From a virus: a stretch of 38,120 nucleotides of DNA. Shown one piece after another: positions 23,564 to 31,330 of this stretch (position 1 is its first letter; each line of letters starts with the position of its first letter). The notes under the pieces were generated by a model. It saw only the letters and a program-made list of their open reading frames with translations, was not told where the DNA came from and made no database searches. Location of the stretch: IMG/VR virus record IMGVR_UViG_3300028920_001473, positions 1-38,120 of that record, one strand, 5' to 3'. The position numbers were made by a program, and so were the translations under genes.

Positions 23564-23565
23564 TT

Positions 23566-23997
23566 TTAAGCACCTCTTATCCGTTTCTTTCCACCAGCAA
23601 CAACCCAGGCAATACGTTTTTCATATGCATTATTACCAGGATAACCAGATGCATCAAAAGCATCATAACTTATACCAGCTTCTTTAGCCATGTTACGCCT
23701 TACATTATTAGCAAACACTTCAAAAGTAGCTTTATCGTTCTCCTTTCCTAAAAACATATTGTTACCTAAATCTTCAGCTGGATGTGTCTCTCTAACCTCA
23801 GTAATCTTAGATTTTTCAGCTAACTCTGTCAAAACCTCTTCTCTTATAGATTGACGTAAATCTTCATCTTCTTTCTGTTTTTTAAGCTTCTCAGCATCCT
23901 CAGCTTTCTTTTTTTCTTCAGCAAGCTCTCTCTCAAGATTTGCTTTCTTCAAAGCATCAAGTTCAGCTTTAAGCTCATCAATTGTTTTATCAGCCAA
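23566..23997 (-). CDS. Scaffold-like coiled-coil protein
   Basis: The start is TTG 23997, placed 9 bases after GGAGG; no ATG competes. The first 75 residues are a continuous charged coiled coil (IDELKAELDALKKANLERE to EDEDLRQSIREEVLTEL). A small C-terminal domain follows (FEVFANNVRRNMAKEAGIS; NNAYEKRIAWVVAGGKK). Coiled-coil proteins just before the capsid gene usually act as internal scaffolds cleaved by the protease. It could also be the delta-type domain of a capsid precursor made separately. Confidence 0.62.
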   Translation of the reverse strand: MADKTIDELKAELDALKKANLERELAEEKKKAEDAEKLKKQKEDEDLRQSIREEVLTELAEKSKITEVRETHPAEDLGNNMFLGKENDKATFEVFANNVRRNMAKEAGISYDAFDASGYPGNNAYEKRIAWVVAGGKKRIRGA

Positions 23998-23998
23998 T

Positions 23999-24808
23999 TT
24001 ATTTTCCTCCTTTATTTTTTTCAGCTTTAATTTTTTCTATTAAAATTTCTTTTTTTAAATCATCATAAAGATTTTGATTATTAACATAATCCTCAAAAAG
24101 TATCGTCACAGCCTGATTTTTGCCCATACCGATACCGCAACCATCCTGTGGACTACACGCACCACGTGTAACAATAGCAAGATGGTCGCCTTGAAGATTA
24201 CGAGCAGTAAGCCTAAAATCATCATCAAAATCTTCTTCTACTTTATCAAGCCATACACCTATAGAAACCTCAGGTATAGTACCTGCCATAAGTCTACCTT
24301 GAATAAAACCAGCAGCAATAGCTGATTTTGGTGCAGAACCATTAATAAATGGTTTAGCAGTAATTTTTTTATTGGTTTTATCAAAAAAAACTTCTCTTAT
24401 AAAACCAACTTCATCCTCTGTTTTATCAGAGTGGTCAAGATTAACTGGTTGATTTTCCCAGCTATGATAAGCTTTTTCAAGTTCTTCAGCTGGAAAATAT
24501 ATACCATTATATGTATTATCACCAACAAGTATAGTAGCACGGTCAAACCCTTTAAATTCATTTGGTTTATCTTTAAAAACCAATGGTTTAAACATTTTTG
24601 ATGATAAATTCATATGTATCCTTTCTTTCTTCATATCACTCTCCTCATTTTTACCCTTTTTAGATTTCCTCCATATACTATAACAGATTGCAGCCGCTTG
24701 TTTAGGGTCATTAGTGTTTCCCTCATTTATAACATATGGCACACATCTACTTATAAAATCTTTTTGACTTTCATTTTTATTAGGAGTAGGTATAAAATCA
24801 CCTACCAC
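23999..24808 (-). CDS. Prohead maturation protease
   Basis: This is a 269-residue protein. Residues 15-50 (SQKDFISRCVPYVINEG, then AAAICYSIWRKSKKG) form a small helical domain often fused to phage head proteins. The protease part has QPVNLDHSD with His126, PEVSIGVW with Ser182 and LQGDHLAIVTRGACS with His209, consistent with a serine prohead protease of the herpesvirus-assemblin type. Position before the scaffold and capsid supports this. GTG 24808 is the likely start, inside the end of the upstream small gene; no in-frame ATG occurs until Met59. It would cleave scaffold and capsid during maturation. Confidence 0.8.
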   Translation of the reverse strand: MVGDFIPTPNKNESQKDFISRCVPYVINEGNTNDPKQAAAICYSIWRKSKKGKNEESDMKKERIHMNLSSKMFKPLVFKDKPNEFKGFDRATILVGDNTYNGIYFPAEELEKAYHSWENQPVNLDHSDKTEDEVGFIREVFFDKTNKKITAKPFINGSAPKSAIAAGFIQGRLMAGTIPEVSIGVWLDKVEEDFDDDFRLTARNLQGDHLAIVTRGACSPQDGCGIGMGKNQAVTILFEDYVNNQNLYDDLKKEILIEKIKAEKNKGGK

Positions 24809-24938
24809 CTTTTATCTTAGGATGACGGCAATCAGGTGTACGATTTCTACCACGCCCACCAGATTTCCAACCACGTTGGCTACCGTCTTTTTGTCCTCTA
24901 CCAGAGCCATCTCTAGCTCTAAATCTTCTCCTATTCAT
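24798..24938 (-). CDS. Arg-Gly-rich micro-protein, 46 aa
   Basis: ATG 24938 to TGA 24798 encodes MNRRRFRARDGSGRGQKDG, then SQRGWKSGGRGRNRTPDC. About a quarter of residues are Arg and another quarter Gly, so it must be strongly basic and disordered. It overlaps the genes on both sides. RDGSGxG and GGRxRN blocks occur in short phage proteins beside head genes. Binding of DNA or RNA, or of the acidic scaffold, is conceivable. No ribosome site stronger than AAAGATG is seen, so coupling is likely. Confidence 0.6.
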   Translation of the reverse strand: MNRRRFRARDGSGRGQKDGSQRGWKSGGRGRNRTPDCRHPKIKGGR

Positions 24939-25524
24939 CTTTATCATCTATTCCATAATTTTTATCTTTACGTTTTTTCTCAAATTCTTCATCCATCTGT
25001 TTAACAAGTTTTTCAGCAACAGGATGATTTTTTTCATATTGATAACCAGGAACAAATATTGCTTCATCATTAGACATAATACCTTCAACATTAGGTATTT
25101 TACCTTCTTCTTTCATCTTCTTAGTATGTTCCTTTGAATCATGCCAAGCATTACAATACCAATCATCAGGGTTCTGATAATATTTCTCAATCTGTGGATA
25201 AATCTCATCTTTACGGTCAAGTAACTCTTTAATCATATACATAGCAATAGGCATATAAGCAGTATCACGATATATAATCCAAAGAAGAGCCATAGGAAAC
25301 TCCATAACAATTTCTTTCTGATAATCCTCTTTGATTTTTTCAGCAGTACTCTGATTTATATTCCAAAGCGTTGATATAACAGGATTTCCACAGTATTCCA
25401 AATCTTCTTTAATACCATCAAGAGTAATCTTGTAATTCTTTTTAAGATGACGTTTGAGATACCACAGCATGACACGCATCTCAATTTTCATCTTATCAGC
25501 ATTCATTATATCCAAAAAAATCAC
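24931..25524 (-). CDS. Hypothetical head-region protein, about 190 aa
   Basis: I do not recognise this protein. It is helical and charged, with FPMALLWIIYRDTAYMPIAM in the middle and a Lys/Glu-rich tail. The start is uncertain: GTG 25524 overlaps the previous stop as GTGA but sits in the ribosome site, TTG 25515 is 6 bases after GGAGTGA, and ATG 25506 is further. It lies between portal and protease, where genes for head assembly or minor virion proteins occur. Confidence 0.6.
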   Translation of the reverse strand: MIFLDIMNADKMKIEMRVMLWYLKRHLKKNYKITLDGIKEDLEYCGNPVISTLWNINQSTAEKIKEDYQKEIVMEFPMALLWIIYRDTAYMPIAMYMIKELLDRKDEIYPQIEKYYQNPDDWYCNAWHDSKEHTKKMKEEGKIPNVEGIMSNDEAIFVPGYQYEKNHPVAEKLVKQMDEEFEKKRKDKNYGIDDKDE

Positions 25525-25949
25525 TCCTTCTTTTCTGGTTTCTCATAAATTTTTTTCAAATTAGTCTCACATGGTTCAATACCACATTTACGAAGACGAT
25601 TCATACATACATGAGCAGAACGTATATATGACTCAGCAAGAATATCCTCTCTATGTGCTATCTGTCCTCTAATGCCTTTAAGAGAATTAGCTATTTCTTT
25701 TTCTTTAGTATCTAAAAGTTTTTTTACATCACGATTAGTAGCACTCTTAGTTATCATAAGACCACCAAGTGATGGAAAATTAATTTTAGTAATCCTTTTA
25801 TTCTTAATATCATCAATTATCTTCCTAATTTCTTTAAGAGCATTATCATGCTGTGCCTCTTGATTATAAAAACCAATAAGTTCTTTAGTATTAGCAAGAA
25901 GCTCCTCTACAAATTTTCTTTCAACTACAGTAAATATTTTTTCCGACAT
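25521..25949 (-). CDS. Hypothetical helical protein, 142 aa
   Basis: The protein starts MSEKIFTVVERKFVEELLA and is mainly long helices (HDNALKEIRKIIDDIKNKR; REDILAESYIRSAHVCMNR). A central LGGLMITKSATNRDV loop breaks the coil. It ends NLKKIYEKPEKKE. No family was recognised. It overlaps its downstream neighbour by GTGA and its upstream micro-gene by 25 bases. Its position within the head gene set suggests an assembly or packaging role. Confidence 0.62.
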   Translation of the reverse strand: MSEKIFTVVERKFVEELLANTKELIGFYNQEAQHDNALKEIRKIIDDIKNKRITKINFPSLGGLMITKSATNRDVKKLLDTKEKEIANSLKGIRGQIAHREDILAESYIRSAHVCMNRLRKCGIEPCETNLKKIYEKPEKKE

Positions 25950-26029
25950 CTTTCACACAATCCCCACATACAACTCCAATAATTTTTTCCTTCAACTCCA
26001 CATCTTGACTTGCAAAACCTACAAATCAT
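25925..26029 (-). CDS. Possible zinc micro-protein, 34 aa
   Basis: The frame reads MICRFCKSRCGVEG, then YWSCMWGLCERCRKKYLL: CxxC, a further Cys, and a final CxxC. This is a credible treble-clef or zinc-ribbon array. It overlaps both neighbours, and no strong ribosome site is present. The Cys spacing is the only evidence. Confidence 0.42.
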   Translation of the reverse strand: MICRFCKSRCGVEGKNYWSCMWGLCERCRKKYLL

Positions 26030-26165
26030 ATTTTTTCAACAATTCCATTTCTTCCTTAGTCAACTGAACACTACCACCGAAATCATCAGATATTTCATAT
26101 CCATAATCAGTAGTTGTAACCTCTGCACAACACTTTCTTCCACCACATAATACAACTTTCGTCAT
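26019..26165 (-). CDS. Small CGGRKCC protein, 48 aa
   Basis: It starts at ATG 26165, overlapping the glutaredoxin-like stop (ATGA). The sequence MTKVVLCGGRKCCAEV, then EISDDFGGSVQLTKEEMEL reads as a strand with a Cys cluster, an acidic strand (DDFGG) and a helix. Small proteins with a CGGxxCCxxV start and a DDxGGxVxLTxEE end look like a recurring phage or archaeal type. The function is unknown; the adjacent redox gene suggests a metal or thiol role. Confidence 0.6.
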   Translation of the reverse strand: MTKVVLCGGRKCCAEVTTTDYGYEISDDFGGSVQLTKEEMELLKKYDL

Positions 26166-26365
26166 GTTCCCAATTCACCCCTCATTATTTTACAACATAT
26201 TTCCTCAAGCGAAAACTTTTCGCCATCAATATAAATAACAGGATATTCCTCATCTAAAGGAGGTTCATCTAAAACACTATCATATTTTATGTTAAACTGT
26301 TTGAACATCTTATCAATACGACTACAAAGATGACAATCATTCATCTTACGCACAAATATTTTCAT
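26162..26365 (-). CDS. Glutaredoxin/thioredoxin-like protein
   Basis: This 67-residue protein starts MKIFVRKMNDCHLCSRIDK, with a CHLC redox motif at residues 11-14 after the first strand. It continues with EYPVIYIDGEKFSLEEICC. The cis-Pro before the third strand (EYPVIYIDG) and the final helix fit a minimal glutaredoxin fold. It would reduce disulfides or carry electrons to a reductase. It sits oddly among head genes; the capsid protein is cysteine-rich, so a link to disulfide handling is a speculation. It overlaps the neck gene by ATGA. Confidence 0.72.
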   Translation of the reverse strand: MKIFVRKMNDCHLCSRIDKMFKQFNIKYDSVLDEPPLDEEYPVIYIDGEKFSLEEICCKIMRGELGT

Positions 26366-26763
26366 AAACTCTTAACCCATTTCTTCCAATTTTTATCAAA
26401 TATTTTATTCAAATCCTTCATAGCCTGATTAATAGCAGGTCTAAGAAAAGGTCTATAACCACAATATTTACCAGGACCAAGCGGTGTCTGAGGACTTAAA
26501 CCATACTCATTAAAAACAGCATAAGGAGCAATACGACTATCACACCAAATCTTCCATTTACCCTTACCCTGTTTAAGTTTAATAGACTCTCTAAGAGTAC
26601 CAGTATCAACAGGAACACCCTTTTCTAAATCAAATTTAGCCTGCAAATAAGCATTAAGTGTTAAATCATCCATAGTTGTATAATAAAGGTCTTCCTGCCC
26701 TATTTTTTTACAAAGACGTTCAACCTCTTTCAAACCTTCAAATTTTACTTCAACACGTGCCAC
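26362..26763 (-). CDS. HK97 gp10-like neck/tail-connector protein
   Basis: This is a 133-residue protein with a GTG start sharing a base with the upstream TAG. The sequence has VPVDTGTLRESIKLK, then KIWCDSRIAPYAVFNEYG and GYRPFLRPAINQAMKDL. The VDTGxLRxSI ... APYAxxxEYG ... RPFLRPA pattern is the signature of the HK97 gp10 family of neck proteins. These usually lie between the adaptor and the tail genes; here it lies between portal and protease, so the head and neck gene order is shuffled relative to HK97. Confidence 0.8.
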   Translation of the reverse strand: MARVEVKFEGLKEVERLCKKIGQEDLYYTTMDDLTLNAYLQAKFDLEKGVPVDTGTLRESIKLKQGKGKWKIWCDSRIAPYAVFNEYGLSPQTPLGPGKYCGYRPFLRPAINQAMKDLNKIFDKNWKKWVKSL

Positions 26764-26864
26764 TATTCATCACACCATCTATACATACAATAAATACAAC
26801 AATGACATTTACCAGTCAAATAAAGCTCAGTTTTACCACAACTAGGACAAGTATAATAATTCAT
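26763..26864 (-). CDS. Zinc micro-protein, 33 aa
   Basis: ATG 26864 overlaps the portal stop (TAATG), and its TAG overlaps the next GTG. It encodes MNYYTCPSCGKTELYLTG, then KCHCCIYCMYRWCDE. CPSCG plus CxCCxxC give ample metal ligands. Exact fit between two larger genes makes it credible. The function is unknown. Confidence 0.6.
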   Translation of the reverse strand: MNYYTCPSCGKTELYLTGKCHCCIYCMYRWCDE

Positions 26865-28321
26865 TACTTTTTCCTCTTATCTTTCTTAACTTTTTTAAGT
26901 CTTTCAGCTTCTTTTAAACGTTTCTCCTGTTCAACAAGCTCACGTTCACCCAATCTTCTCATCTCATTAATCATTTTACGCTGAACATCATTCAAAGGAT
27001 GAATAAGTATATTTTTAGCAGTAGGTTTCTTAGGTTCCTGTGGTTCATCATTAGGCTTAATAGTAGGTTTAACAACAGGCTCAGATTCAGGTTTCTCAAT
27101 TTTTTTACTAACATCCAAATCAACAACACCCTCATTCAACACAGTTCTAGCCTCAGAAAGGTCAATAATACCAGCAGAAAAATTAGCAGTAGAACTATAA
27201 GTCCTATTCTTCAAAATATTAGCCTCAGAAAGCTCATCTACAAAAATAGGATTCCAATCAACAACATAATTCCATTTAAAACCATTTGACTCAAGAAGAT
27301 TACTATAAATCTTTTCAAGAATAGGAGTAAAAATAACACTTTGAATATTAGAAATATCATCATAATAAGCAGAAACACCAACCTCAGTACCAGTAACATC
27401 ACCAGGATGCTGACCAGTAAGAATGTGGGTAGGCATCTCAAAAGCAGCAGCTATATTAGTATAAAAATAATCATAAAAAGGTGAAGGGTCAATACGAGTA
27501 GGATTTTTAACATCAAGATTATAATCTTCATCATGAATATAATAAGAAGGATGTTTCTTAAATAATTTCACCATCTCTTTCTCCTGCTCAGGGTTCATAT
27601 TATTCACAGTCATATCAAGAATACCATGACCGAACCAGTTAAGAATTTCACCAGATGAAACATCAGCGTTCATTTTAGATTTAAGAACATTTAACAAGAC
27701 ATCTACCTTTGAGATGCCAAACGGACTATGTGGAAGTTTGTCAATTGCAATAGAAATAACACGGTCAGGATGAATATAATCTTTATCACCCAAACCTTTT
27801 TTATAAACATAATAAAGAACACCATCTTTTTTACTAGGATGCTCTTTCATTTCAACTATATTTTCAGAGTTAATAGGAATAAGACCAAGAGGTTTACTAC
27901 CTTTTTTAACAGGACTATCAAGCTTATTACTATTCGATTCAATGAACGTACGTTCAAGAAAACCAGTACCATAAATATTAGCACATACACCAGCAGTATA
28001 AAGCTTATAAGGAAGCTTAGTCCTATAATTAAAATCATCAATAAGCTTCAAAGCCTTCTTAGGAACCTTATCTTTCTGATTCTTAGCTTTAATAATAAAC
28101 CAGTTACGAATAGTATCCTTATTCTTCTTCATAACAGCTTTCAAAGTCAAAGGCTCACGTAAAACAATTTTACGAAGAAGCTCAGGTTGAATAGTATCAA
28201 CATGAAAACCACCACTTATAGCAGAATTTTGGTTTTTAACAGTTTGCTGTATCTTGCTTTTTTCCGCTGGTTCTTCTAAACCAGTAACATATTTCCTAAA
28301 ATAATACCTAAGAGATGGCAT
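26864..28321 (-). CDS. Portal protein
   Basis: This is a 485-residue protein. After a short start it shows PELLRKIVLREPLTLKAVM, IRNWFIIKAK, YGTGFLERTF with PINSENIVEMKEH, then HPDRVISIAIDKLPHSPFG and ISKVDVLLNVLKSKM. GILDMTVNNMNPEQ and ILTGQHPGDVTGTEV follow, as in SPP1/DUF1073-type portals. The C-terminal 100 residues are basic coiled coil (KRLKEAERLKKVKKDKRKK) after a Pro-rich hinge. It immediately follows the terminase gene. The portal ring is the DNA entry channel at the head vertex and binds the packaging motor. Confidence 0.87.
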   Translation of the reverse strand: MPSLRYYFRKYVTGLEEPAEKSKIQQTVKNQNSAISGGFHVDTIQPELLRKIVLREPLTLKAVMKKNKDTIRNWFIIKAKNQKDKVPKKALKLIDDFNYRTKLPYKLYTAGVCANIYGTGFLERTFIESNSNKLDSPVKKGSKPLGLIPINSENIVEMKEHPSKKDGVLYYVYKKGLGDKDYIHPDRVISIAIDKLPHSPFGISKVDVLLNVLKSKMNADVSSGEILNWFGHGILDMTVNNMNPEQEKEMVKLFKKHPSYYIHDEDYNLDVKNPTRIDPSPFYDYFYTNIAAAFEMPTHILTGQHPGDVTGTEVGVSAYYDDISNIQSVIFTPILEKIYSNLLESNGFKWNYVVDWNPIFVDELSEANILKNRTYSSTANFSAGIIDLSEARTVLNEGVVDLDVSKKIEKPESEPVVKPTIKPNDEPQEPKKPTAKNILIHPLNDVQRKMINEMRRLGERELVEQEKRLKEAERLKKVKKDKRKK

Positions 28322-30583
28322 CTACCAATTACCCCCAGTACAAAAAGTAGGTTTACGAAAAGGGTCAAAATTAGTGATACTATAACGCAAAGCATCACAA
28401 TTACCACAAAAAATAACCCTTCCGTTCCTTCTAACACAAATATTTCCATTTGGAACAGTAACACAATATACCATTCCATTATATTTTTCTTTTTTAATTC
28501 TACTTTTAAATAATTGATGATAATTCGATTTATCAGAATAAACAACTACTCTCCAACATTTATGAATATTATTATCCAAATCCTCATCTCTTATCAAATA
28601 TTTAGTTCCATTTTTATTGATTTTAATTAATAACTCCTGAAAATCATTAATTAAACCCTCAGATGTTGAATTATATGTAATTTGACCATCATCATTAACA
28701 GAACCATCACCATCAACCATACCAATAAAACAATCATATAGTTCTTCATGGTTAGCATTATTTAAAAAATCCCTAGGTATTCTCTTATCATAACAAATAC
28801 CATCAGGTAAATTATCATAAAGATAATCTGAACGAATAGATAACCTGTAACAAATATTTTCTCTATCATATTTATTTTCTGAAATAGAACCACCATATAT
28901 ATCTTGAATATGTTTTATGAAATTCAAATTTGTATTATCAAAATGAATATATTTTCTATTTTTGCTAATTGATTTACATCCTTCAGCAAGATAAAAACCC
29001 AAAACATAAGGATTTACTATATATTCAGAGTTTTCTTTTGTTTCACATCCAGCTACCTTTGGCAACCAATATGATTCTATTTCTCCTTTTTCTATGTCAG
29101 AAATTTTTATTTTTATTGGTTTAAATTCTTTTAATTTTTTTGCATAATATTGTTCCATAACAAACATGTTGTGATTTTTAGTGACAGCAAAATCTATTTT
29201 ACCATCATATTTATAGATATAATCATCATATTTTTTTTCAATATAATCAACTGGCTTTTGATATTCCAAAATACCATATTCATCCATAGTTACAACTTTC
29301 TCAGTTCTGTTTAAATCTTTAAATAATTTCCAACCATCATCTGTAAGAATTTCAGTTTTATCATCATAACAAGCATGGTCATCTTTCTTAACTGGCAACT
29401 CAGGGTCATTCTTACCGAGTCTACCCTTCTCATACCTATAACTCTCTAACTCTTTAATAAGATTCTTACAACTCTTATCAATATGAATAACATCATTCTT
29501 AAAAAACGATTTCAACTTAGAAACACCACTAAAAATATCATTATCAGCATTAACAACACGTATTTTTTTATTCTTCAAAGCCTCAGAAACACTAAGAGCA
29601 GCAGGGTCAATAAAAACATTACGAATACCATACCTACGATTAAAACCACTCATAAACTCTGCCTTCTCACTATCAACAAGACCAGACTCATAAAGCTCTT
29701 CCTTAACATACATATTATTATCCTCATCAACACCAATAATAAGAATACAAGCAGGATTACGAACACCATCATCAAAACCAGCTATATGATAACGACATTC
29801 ATAGTTTTTAAAATCACCAACATGTTTATCAATATCAAAATCTTTATAAACCTGACCCTCAAAACTACCCCATTCACCATAAAGATAACGTCTTTTATAA
29901 TCCTCATCATAACTATTTTCCATCATAGGAATGTAATCAGTAGGTAAATAAGTATTATCATAACTAGTAGTATGAACATAAGCATAAGACCTATCCTTGT
30001 TTTCAAAGAATTTCCTATAAACCCAGTTAGTTCTCCCCGCAGGATTACCAGCCATAACAGCACAACGGTGGCTAGTATGATTACCTCTAAGTCTTCCCTG
30101 TAACATAAGAAATACTTCCTCATCAATATCAACAGGTTCATCAATAGCAAAACCATCCAAATTCAAAGACTTATATTTACTAGGCTCATCACAACTACGG
30201 AACAATACCTCACTACCATTCCAAAACTTAAAAGTCATAGTATGAGAAAGAAACCGTTCAGTAATATTAAAATCAAGAATACCTTTTTCATCAGCAGAAA
30301 GCTTCTCACGAGCCTTATTAATAGCCATCTGATACTGGTCAATTTCTTCTAAAAATGTTCTGACCACTGTATCCCTGAGCATTGGTATAGTCTGAGAGCC
30401 AAAAAACCACAAACTACCTGGGTGTCTGATACACTCTCTAATAACGACATGAGACATAAGAAATGTTTTCCCTGCTCCATAAGCTCCACTGTAAAGGACA
30501 TATTTTCTATTTTTTAATAAATTCAAAACCTGTTGCTGTTTAGGAAGAAACTTCCTAGGCTGAGGAATAACAATATTATTCAT
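28322..30583 (-). CDS. terL: Terminase large subunit interrupted by an intein
   Basis: The precursor is 753 residues; the spliced enzyme would be 429. The ATPase has Walker A GAYGAGKT (33-40) and Walker B LDGFAIDEP (142-150) with Asp148-Glu149. The nuclease has HIAGFDDG (Asp271/272), RNVFIDPAA (Asp326) and, after splicing, DDHACDALRY. Inteins are removed from protein, so the active-site DHxxDALRY motif exists only in the spliced form. The start ATG 30583 follows a 54-codon gene by 2 bases. The enzyme cuts concatemeric DNA and drives it into the head. The C-extein is only 25 residues. Confidence 0.93.
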   Translation of the reverse strand: MNNIVIPQPRKFLPKQQQVLNLLKNRKYVLYSGAYGAGKTFLMSHVVIRECIRHPGSLWFFGSQTIPMLRDTVVRTFLEEIDQYQMAINKAREKLSADEKGILDFNITERFLSHTMTFKFWNGSEVLFRSCDEPSKYKSLNLDGFAIDEPVDIDEEVFLMLQGRLRGNHTSHRCAVMAGNPAGRTNWVYRKFFENKDRSYAYVHTTSYDNTYLPTDYIPMMENSYDEDYKRRYLYGEWGSFEGQVYKDFDIDKHVGDFKNYECRYHIAGFDDGVRNPACILIIGVDEDNNMYVKEELYESGLVDSEKAEFMSGFNRRYGIRNVFIDPAALSVSEALKNKKIRVVNADNDIFSGVSKLKSFFKNDVIHIDKSCKNLIKELESYRYEKGRLGKNDPELPVKKDDHACYDDKTEILTDDGWKLFKDLNRTEKVVTMDEYGILEYQKPVDYIEKKYDDYIYKYDGKIDFAVTKNHNMFVMEQYYAKKLKEFKPIKIKISDIEKGEIESYWLPKVAGCETKENSEYIVNPYVLGFYLAEGCKSISKNRKYIHFDNTNLNFIKHIQDIYGGSISENKYDRENICYRLSIRSDYLYDNLPDGICYDKRIPRDFLNNANHEELYDCFIGMVDGDGSVNDDGQITYNSTSEGLINDFQELLIKINKNGTKYLIRDEDLDNNIHKCWRVVVYSDKSNYHQLFKSRIKKEKYNGMVYCVTVPNGNICVRRNGRVIFCGNCDALRYSITNFDPFRKPTFCTGGNW
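28400..29371 (-). mobile_element. LAGLIDADG-type intein in terminase, 324 residues
   Basis: It starts with Cys405 (CYDDKTEILTDDGW, block A), continues with FAVTKNHNMFV (block B) and has the homing-endonuclease dodecapeptides VLGFYLAEG and FIGMVDGDGS. It ends with GMVYCVTVPNG and RRNGRVIFCGN before Cys+1 of the C-extein. Splice junctions are therefore HA/CYDD and CGN/CDAL. The penultimate residue is Gly, not the usual His, which in known inteins either slows splicing or is compensated. The endonuclease domain is intact by motif, so mobility is likely. Confidence 0.93.
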
Positions 30584-30585
30584 AT

Positions 30586-30750
30586 TTAACGTAAATTAAG
30601 GAAATAACGAATAAGTTCCAACTCTTTATTAGTCTTCTCAAGAAGTCTTTCAACTTTATGGAACCTTTTGATTATTGACTCCAATTCATCATGCTTATTA
30701 ATCCAACGAAGATTCATAGGATTGTGCTGGAACAACAGAAATTTATACAT
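30586..30750 (-). CDS. Coiled-coil protein before terminase, 54 aa
   Basis: The frame begins MYKFLLFQHNPMNLRWINK and continues as a coiled coil (KVERLLEKTNKELELIRYF). Its TAA is 2 bases from the terminase ATG. There is no strong ribosome site; the upstream frame stays open without an ATG, so the start is not secure. A short partner or small-subunit fragment of the terminase is possible, but it lacks a helix-turn-helix. Confidence 0.5.
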   Translation of the reverse strand: MYKFLLFQHNPMNLRWINKHDELESIIKRFHKVERLLEKTNKELELIRYFLNLR

Positions 30751-30934
30751 GAACCGTAAGAAAATGCTCCACTGGAGACAATAAAAATAGCACAGTAACC
30801 ACCTGTTGCCCTATCAGCATCCTATTAACATATTAATTTATGAGTTAATACCCAACCACTACCCCGCTATAGCTTCGCTACGCCACTTTTTAACTCTATA
30901 TATACAATATAATGGAATAAAAAAATAACAAATG
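30751..30934 (-). promoter_or_regulatory. Leader/promoter region upstream of terminase
   Basis: This gap is one of the longer non-coding stretches of the leftward block. In the leftward direction TTGTATATATAGAG (about 30908-30895) offers a TATA box. Downstream are a short TAGCGAAGCTA hairpin and an imperfect palindrome at 30824-30849 (ATTAACATA-TTAAT-TTATGAGTTAAT in plus sense), which could be an operator. A 25-codon frame (MLIGQQVVTVLFLL) is present but unsupported. The interpretation as a late promoter is an inference from motif and position. Confidence 0.4.
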
Positions 30935-31222
30935 TTATGTAAACTGTCTTTTTAACTTTAATTTATAGATTTCTTTGCGAATAATATTATATTCAGCTCC
31001 AAAATCAGTATGCCTTTTTTCAAAAAGATTAGTTGTACCAAGATTATGTTTTCTAAATGCTTCTCTACGTCTCTGTTCAAATTTTAAAAGCCTTACTTTC
31101 ATTAATTTTACTTCATAAGCACATTTTTCACAAAACTTAGGATAACGCCCACGACCACAATACTGTATCATAACGCCACAAATTTGACATATCAAGACCT
31201 TTTTTCCCTGCTTTTCACCCAT
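30935..31222 (-). CDS. Zinc-finger protein, 95 aa
   Basis: The sequence has ICQICGVMIQYCGRGR then FCEKCAYEVKLM: two CxxC pairs about 19 residues apart with an extra Cys between, so a zinc ribbon. A basic helix (KVRLLKFEQRRREAFRKHN) follows, then LGTTNLFEKRHTDFG and a final basic helix. Such proteins upstream of the terminase in archaeal viruses may bind DNA. It overlaps the upstream zinc micro-gene by 31 bases. Confidence 0.68.
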   Translation of the reverse strand: MGEKQGKKVLICQICGVMIQYCGRGRYPKFCEKCAYEVKLMKVRLLKFEQRRREAFRKHNLGTTNLFEKRHTDFGAEYNIIRKEIYKLKLKRQFT

Positions 31223-31320
31223 CTATCAAAGCACTCCTTACAAAACACATAACCAGCAGTAGTATAATACTTGAACTCTCCACGTTTCTCAATACATTTA
31301 TTACAACCATCACAAAGCAT
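31192..31320 (-). CDS. Zinc micro-protein, 42 aa
   Basis: ATG 31320 follows TAGGTGCTAAATA. It encodes MLCDGCNKCIEKRGEF, then AGYVFCKECFDRWVKSREK, with CxxCxxC and CKEC pairs in a zinc-ribbon spacing. It fits between the phosphoesterase and the next zinc-finger gene. The function is unknown. Confidence 0.62.
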   Translation of the reverse strand: MLCDGCNKCIEKRGEFKYYTTAGYVFCKECFDRWVKSREKRS

Positions 31321-31330
31321 TATTTAGCAC

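Noticed and set aside
30784-30823. 25-codon leader frame MLIGQQVVTVLFLL before the 54-residue gene
   Set aside because: It is too short, has a weak ribosome site and no recognisable feature; listed only as part of the leader region.
30840-30900. tRNA-like hairpin TAGCTTCGCTA region
   Set aside because: Only one short hairpin is present; no cloverleaf, T-loop GTTCRA or acceptor pairing could be found. No tRNA was recognised anywhere in the window.
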